Made by a program: the position numbers and the translations under genes
Assembly (NCBI RefSeq): GCF_008807375.1
Contig: NZ_CP043311.1
Coordinates: 1,902,001-1,966,000, forward strand
Origin: Pseudomonas lalkuanensis
GTDB taxonomy: Bacteria; Pseudomonadota; Gammaproteobacteria; Pseudomonadales; Pseudomonadaceae
Length of the DNA stretch: 64,000 bases
Direction: 5' to 3'
In this document: positions 60,364 through 64,000 of the stretch, one piece after another
Numbering within the stretch: position 1 is the first letter of the stretch
Layout: every line of letters begins with the position of its first letter
The notes under the pieces: model-generated
What the model was told of the DNA's origin: nothing
The model's database searches: none
The model's input: only the letters and a program-made list of their open reading frames with translations

Positions 60364-61338
60364 ATGCAAATCGCCCTGGCCCCGATGGAGGGGCTGGTCG
60401 ACGAGATCCTTCGCGATGTGCTGACCCGTGTCGGCGGCATCGACTGGTGTGTGACCGAATTCATCCGGGTCTGCGATCGCCTGTTGGCGGCCAGCACCTT
60501 CGAGAAGCTGGCCCCTGAACTGGCCGATGGCGCCCGCACCCGCGCCGGCACGCCCATGCGCGTGCAATTGCTCGGTTCCGACCCGGTCTGCCTGGGCGAC
60601 AACGCGGCGTTTGCCTGTGAGCTCGGAGCCCCGGTGGTCGACCTCAATTTCGGTTGCCCGGCCAAAACGGTGAACAAGTCCCGTGGCGGTGCCGTGCTGC
60701 TCAAGGAGCCTGAGCTTCTGCATGCGATCGTTCGCGAGGTGCGCCGCGCCGTGCCGGCGGACATTCCGGTGACCGCGAAGATGCGCCTTGGCTTCGAAAG
60801 CCCTGACGGCGCCCTGGATTGCGCGCGGGCCCTGGCCGACGCTGGTGCCCAGCAGATCGTGGTGCATGCGCGAACCAAGGTCGAAGGTTACAAGCCGCCT
60901 GCGCATTGGGAGTGGGTGGCGCGGGTGCAGGAAGCGGTCAAGGTGCCGGTATTCGCCAACGGCGAAGTCTGGACCCTGGATGACTGGCGTCGCTGCCGCG
61001 AAGTGAGTGGTGTGGAAGACATCATGCTTGGCCGGGGCCTGGTATCCCGTCCCGACCTCGCCCGGCAGATCGCCGCCGCGCGCGGCGGCGAGCCGGTGCA
61101 GGAAATGACCTGGACCGAACTCCAGCCCTTGCTCCAGGACTTCTGGCGCCAGGCCCGCAGGAAGTTGGCGCCGCGTTATGCGCCCGGCCGCCTGAAGCAG
61201 TGGCTGGGTATGCTTACCCGCAGCTACCCCGAGGCGGTCGCGCTGTTCGCCGAGGTGCGCCGTGAAAACGACTGCGCGCGGATCGATTCGCTGCTTTGGG
61301 TGCCTGACCTGAGCCGGGAATGGGCTGAAGCGGTCTGA
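60364..61338 (+). CDS. dusC: tRNA-dihydrouridine(16) synthase DusC
   Basis: A 324-residue FMN enzyme. [36 protein letters not shown] at the start is typical of DusC, the catalytic Cys lies in [19 protein letters not shown], the substrate-binding residues in [11 protein letters not shown] and [18 protein letters not shown]. It reduces U16 in the D-loop of tRNAs. It is transcribed alone; a small hairpin GCGTA-AAC-TACGC lies in front. Confidence 0.93.
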   Translation: MQIALAPMEGLVDEILRDVLTRVGGIDWCVTEFIRVCDRLLAASTFEKLAPELADGARTRAGTPMRVQLLGSDPVCLGDNAAFACELGAPVVDLNFGCPAKTVNKSRGGAVLLKEPELLHAIVREVRRAVPADIPVTAKMRLGFESPDGALDCARALADAGAQQIVVHARTKVEGYKPPAHWEWVARVQEAVKVPVFANGEVWTLDDWRRCREVSGVEDIMLGRGLVSRPDLARQIAAARGGEPVQEMTWTELQPLLQDFWRQARRKLAPRYAPGRLKQWLGMLTRSYPEAVALFAEVRRENDCARIDSLLWVPDLSREWAEAV

Positions 61339-61359
61339 ACTTCCCGTGGGGGCGGGGCG

Positions 61360-62103
61360 CTAGCGCCCGCCCGCTACATCCAGAAATGCCCCGCTGGTGT
61401 AGGACGCCTCTTCGCTGGCCAGCCAGAGGATCGCGCTGGCGACTTCCTCGGCTTCGCCGCCACGCCCCATGGGCACCGACTGGCTCACCCGCCGGACCCG
61501 GTCCGGCTCGCCGCCGCTGGCGTGGATCTCGGTGCGGATCACGCCGGGACGCACCGCGTTGACCCGAATCCCCTCCGTCGCCAGTTCCTTGGCCAGGCCC
61601 AGGGTCATGCTGTCGACGGCGCCCTTGGCGGCCGCGTAGTCGATGTATTCGTTGGGCGCGCCGATGCGCGCGGCGATGGAGGACAGGTTGACGATGGCGC
61701 CGCCCTGTCCGCCATGGCGGGTGGACATGCGCTTGATGGCTTCCCGTGCGCAGAGGAAGCTGCCGGTCACGTTGGCCCGCAAAACCCGCTCGAAACGGGC
61801 GACGTCCATGTCTTCCAGGCGCATCTGGCGTTCCAGCATGCCGGCGTTGTTGACCAGCACGTCCAGCCGCCCGTATGCCTGGTCAAGTCGTTCGAACATC
61901 GCCAGTACCTGGGCTTCGTCGCCGACATCCGCGCAGAGGGCCAGGGCGCGGCCGCCAGCGGCCTCGATTTCACGCACCAGCGCTTCGGCCGAGTCCCGCT
62001 GCTGCCGATAGTTGATTCCCAGGGCGTAGCCGCGCTGCGCGGCGAGGCGCGCCGTGGCGGCGCCGATGCCCCGGCTGGCGCCGGTGATCAGCATGACTTT
62101 CAT
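61360..62103 (-). CDS. Short-chain dehydrogenase/reductase (YgfF-like)
   Basis: A 247-residue SDR. TGASRGIGAATA binds the cofactor, Arg in NYRQQRDSAE suggests NADPH, NNAG and YAAAK with a Ser upstream complete the active site, and the C-terminus shows ILWLASEEASYTSGAFLDVAGG. It resembles the glucose dehydrogenase/YgfF group. It is divergent from the Hsp20 gene with 113 bases between. Substrate unknown. Confidence 0.85.
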   Translation of the reverse strand: MKVMLITGASRGIGAATARLAAQRGYALGINYRQQRDSAEALVREIEAAGGRALALCADVGDEAQVLAMFERLDQAYGRLDVLVNNAGMLERQMRLEDMDVARFERVLRANVTGSFLCAREAIKRMSTRHGGQGGAIVNLSSIAARIGAPNEYIDYAAAKGAVDSMTLGLAKELATEGIRVNAVRPGVIRTEIHASGGEPDRVRRVSQSVPMGRGGEAEEVASAILWLASEEASYTSGAFLDVAGGR

Positions 62104-62120
62104 GAGTTTTTCCTCGGGGT

Positions 62121-62149
62121 CTTGAAATGTTTTCGAGCGTCCATATCTA
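62121..62149 (+). promoter_or_regulatory. Sigma-32 promoter of hsp20
   Basis: CTTGAAA (62121-62127), 13-base spacer, CCATATCTA (62141-62149), close to the heat-shock consensus CTTGAAA-N11-16-CCCATnT. It sets a leader of about 62 bases. Confidence 0.8.
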
Positions 62150-62154
62150 GGTTG

Positions 62155-62219
62155 CTGCGGGACGCCGAAGTCGGGTCCCGCTCTCGAAATACTTGCTGAT
62201 TATTCAGGAGATCAACATG
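62155..62219 (+). promoter_or_regulatory. ROSE-like RNA thermometer in the hsp20 leader
   Basis: The leader folds into GCGGGAC...GTCCCGC (62157-62182) and a 3' hairpin in which CUUGCUGA (62192-62199) pairs with the Shine-Dalgarno segment UCAGGAG across UUAU. The pairing places a G opposite G inside the SD stem, the trademark of ROSE elements, which melt at heat-shock temperature. Confidence 0.75.
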
Positions 62220-62663
62220 AGCACTGCATTTTCCCTCGCCCCTCTGTTCCGTCATTCCGTGGGCTTCGACCGCTTCAACGACCTGTTCGAATCCGCCCTG
62301 CGCAATGAAGGTGGCAGCACCTATCCGCCCTACAACGTCGAGAAGCACGGTGACGACCAGTACCGCATCGTCATCGCCGTAGCCGGCTTCCAGGAAGAAG
62401 ACCTGGATATCCAGGTGGAGCGCGGCGTGCTGGCCGTCAGCGGCGGCAAGCGCGAGAGGAGCGACGAGTCTGTCACCTACCTGCACCATGGCATCGCCCA
62501 GCGCGCCTTCAAGCTGTCGTTCCGCCTGGCCGACCACATCGAGGTCAAGGCCGCCGCTCTGCAGAACGGCCTGCTGAATATCGACCTGGTGCGTGTGGTG
62601 CCGGAAGAGGCGAAGGCCAAGCGTATCCCGATCAACGGCCAGCGCGCAGTGCTGGAAAACTGA
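62217..62663 (+). CDS. ibpA: Small heat shock protein Hsp20 (IbpA)
   Basis: A 148-residue alpha-crystallin-domain chaperone. The N-terminal FSLAPLFRHSVGFDRFNDLFESAL is typical of IbpA; the ACD spans about 35-125 with YRIVIAVAGFQEEDLDIQVE and ending in LLNIDLVRVVPEE, followed by the short tail KRIPI carrying the I-x-I motif (IPI) used in oligomer contacts. It holds unfolded proteins for DnaK/ClpB. The start follows CAGGAG at 62205-62210; transcription by sigma-32 and translation by a RNA thermometer. Confidence 0.94.
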   Translation: MSTAFSLAPLFRHSVGFDRFNDLFESALRNEGGSTYPPYNVEKHGDDQYRIVIAVAGFQEEDLDIQVERGVLAVSGGKRERSDESVTYLHHGIAQRAFKLSFRLADHIEVKAAALQNGLLNIDLVRVVPEEAKAKRIPINGQRAVLEN

Positions 62664-62688
62664 TCTCCGGGCTTTACCGGAAAAGAAG

Positions 62689-62712
62689 AGGGCGCCCATG
62701 GGCGCCCTTTTT
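62689..62712 (+). terminator. Bidirectional terminator between hsp20 and the EAL gene
   Basis: AGGGCGCC-CATG-GGCGCCCT followed by TTTTT, 25 bases after the hsp20 stop and touching the end of the convergent GGDEF-EAL gene. Confidence 0.85.
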
Positions 62713-64000
62713 CATGGTCCACCTTCAGGCGGTCGTTGCTGGCTCTGGGCGAGCAGGGCGCGGAACTCGGCCAGCGGTACGGGCTTGCTGTACAGGTACC
62801 CCTGGTACAAGTGGCAGCCCTGCTGTTCGAGGAAGTCCAATTGCTCCCTGCGCTCGACGCCCTCGGCGATCATTTCCAGACCCAGGCTGCGGGCCATGGC
62901 GACGATGGCACGAATGATCTCTGCATCGTTGGGGTCCTGGGTGGCATCGCGGACGAAGGACTGGTCGATCTTCAGCGCATCCACCGGCAGGCGCTTGAGG
63001 TAGGTCAGCGAGGAGTAGCCGGTGCCGAAGTCGTCCATGGCAAAGCTGGCCCCCAGTTTCTTCAGGCGACGCATCTTGCCGATGGTGTCCTCGATGTTCT
63101 GGATGACGATGCCTTCGGTGACTTCCAGTTTCAGCAGTTGGGCGGGGAGTTGGCTCCGTTGCAGGGCGCGCTCCACACGCTCGACGAAGTCGCTCTGGCG
63201 GAACTGCCGGGGACTGATGTTCACGCAGAGTCCGAAATCCCTCGCATTGACCAGTCCCTCGGCGAGCAACTGTTCGCAGGCGTTGCAGGCTTCGTCCAGC
63301 ACCCAGGCACCGACGTCGAGGATCAGGCCGCTCTCTTCCAGCACCTGGATGAAGTGGCCGGGGGACTGAGGTCCCAAAGTCGGATGTTGCCAGCGGAGCA
63401 GGGCTTCGGCGCCAACGATGCGGTTGTTGCGAGCATCCACCTGGGGCTGGAAGTGCAGTTCGAACTCACCGCGGGCCAATGCCATGCGCAGGTCGTTCTC
63501 CAGTCGCAGGCGTTCGCTTGCCGCCTCCTGCATGGTGCTGCGGAAAATCTGTATCGCGTTGCGGCCGGAGTCCTTGGCGCGGTAGAGGGCGATGTCGGCG
63601 CGCTTGAGCAGGTCCGCCGGGCTCGCGCCGTGGTCCGGGATCAGGGCAATGCCGATGCTGGGGGTGACCTGAAGGCGATGCCCGTCCAGGAGCATGGGTT
63701 CGGCCAGCAGCTTGCGCAGCTTGTCGGCGATTTCCCGAACCTGGTGGGTGACTTCCGAGCGCTTGCCTTCGAGTCCGGTCAGCAGCACCACGAATTCGTC
63801 GCCGCCCAGTCGTGCAACTGTGTCTTCCAGACGCACGCTGGCTTCCAGGCGGGCGGTGACCATCTTGAGCACGGCATCGCCGAGGGGATGGCCGAGCGAG
63901 TCGTTGATGTGCTTGAAGTGGTCGAGGTCGAGGAAGAGCAGCGCTCCGCGCATCTTGTGGCGCTGGAGCAGGGCGATCTGCTGGGTCAGGCGGTCGGTCA
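62712..64000 (-). CDS. GGDEF-EAL cyclic-di-GMP protein, C-terminal part
   Basis: Partial gene; the reading frame is open to the right edge (LTDRLTQQIALLQRHK precedes the first internal Met at 63953). The GGDEF domain has LDLDHFKHINDSLGHPLGD and RLGGDEFVVLL, so the diguanylate cyclase site is intact. The EAL domain has GAEALLRWQHP, the loop 6 DDFGTGYSSLTYL and EGVERREQLDFL, so all main metal-binding residues for phosphodiesterase activity are present. The N-terminal sensory part lies outside. It controls c-di-GMP, hence biofilm or motility; direction of the activity cannot be predicted. Confidence 0.92.
   Translation of the reverse strand, partial: TDRLTQQIALLQRHKMRGALLFLDLDHFKHINDSLGHPLGDAVLKMVTARLEASVRLEDTVARLGGDEFVVLLTGLEGKRSEVTHQVREIADKLRKLLAEPMLLDGHRLQVTPSIGIALIPDHGASPADLLKRADIALYRAKDSGRNAIQIFRSTMQEAASERLRLENDLRMALARGEFELHFQPQVDARNNRIVGAEALLRWQHPTLGPQSPGHFIQVLEESGLILDVGAWVLDEACNACEQLLAEGLVNARDFGLCVNISPRQFRQSDFVERVERALQRSQLPAQLLKLEVTEGIVIQNIEDTIGKMRRLKKLGASFAMDDFGTGYSSLTYLKRLPVDALKIDQSFVRDATQDPNDAEIIRAIVAMARSLGLEMIAEGVERREQLDFLEQQGCHLYQGYLYSKPVPLAEFRALLAQSQQRPPEGGP

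Overview
The window looks like a chromosomal segment of a Pseudomonas (Gammaproteobacteria). Evidence: high GC and strong GC3 bias in most genes, the run ihfB - O-antigen cluster - wbpM - comEA-like gene - tRNA-Asn - aromatic aminotransferase - uvrB - emr efflux pair - gltX - tRNA-Ala/tRNA-Glu array, the Aat/Aau acidic amino acid system, and dispersed Pseudomonas-type inverted repeats. A species cannot be fixed from sequence reading alone; a lineage near P. aeruginosa/P. resinovorans is an inference.

Region 1 (1-8.7 kb): edge of a PotE-like antiporter, a SAM methyltransferase, a DmeF-type metal exporter, a small lipoprotein, a GntR regulator with a CynX/NimT-type MFS transporter, a divergent LysR/SDR pair, and an NTT/MFS-like transporter translationally coupled to an exported aldo/keto reductase. 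Region 2 (8.8-15.7 kb): aatJQMP plus aauS-aauR, all on the minus strand. The control region carries a good sigma-54 promoter and a TTCGG-N4-CCGAA palindrome, which fits control by AauR. Region 3 (15.7-24.6 kb): an SDR/Baeyer-Villiger monooxygenase pair facing a TetR gene across two operator-like palindromes; a FAN1-type nuclease paired with an XPD/DinG-type helicase that has its own nuclease-like N-terminus; a LysR/YdcZ-type divergent pair. Region 4 (24.9-28.6 kb): flavin monooxygenase - Rid protein - DUF1028 - ArgE-like hydrolase, a tight operon that looks like an uncharacterised catabolic or salvage pathway.

Region 5 (28.6-46.3 kb): rpsA and ihfB, then an AT-rich O-antigen island (wzz, GT2, wzy, wzx, two GT4 genes, a three-gene UDP-2-acetamido-2,6-dideoxy-L-hexose pathway, a WbpV/WbpK-like reductase, wbpL, wbpM) ending in a ComEA-like HhH protein. 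The short RmlD-like reductase suggests UDP-L-QuiNAc rather than UDP-L-FucNAc. Codon and base use of the wzz-to-wecB part differs strongly from the flanks, as expected for serotype exchange between conserved ends. Region 6 (46.3-57.2 kb): tRNA-Asn with a duplicated 3' end, aminotransferase, uvrB, EamA transporter, emrAB with a divergent LysR gene, gltX, and three tandem tRNA-Ala(GGC)/tRNA-Glu(TTC) pairs behind one strong promoter. Region 7 (57.2-64 kb): TetR/hydrolase operon with a clear dyad, eda/thioesterase, a small exported protein, dusC, SDR, an Hsp20 gene with a sigma-32 promoter and a ROSE-like RNA thermometer, and a GGDEF-EAL gene running off the right edge.

Starts were chosen by ribosome-binding sites, overlap with neighbours and family N-termini; where this is uncertain it is stated. 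All functional calls are from visible motifs and family knowledge; no database search was run.
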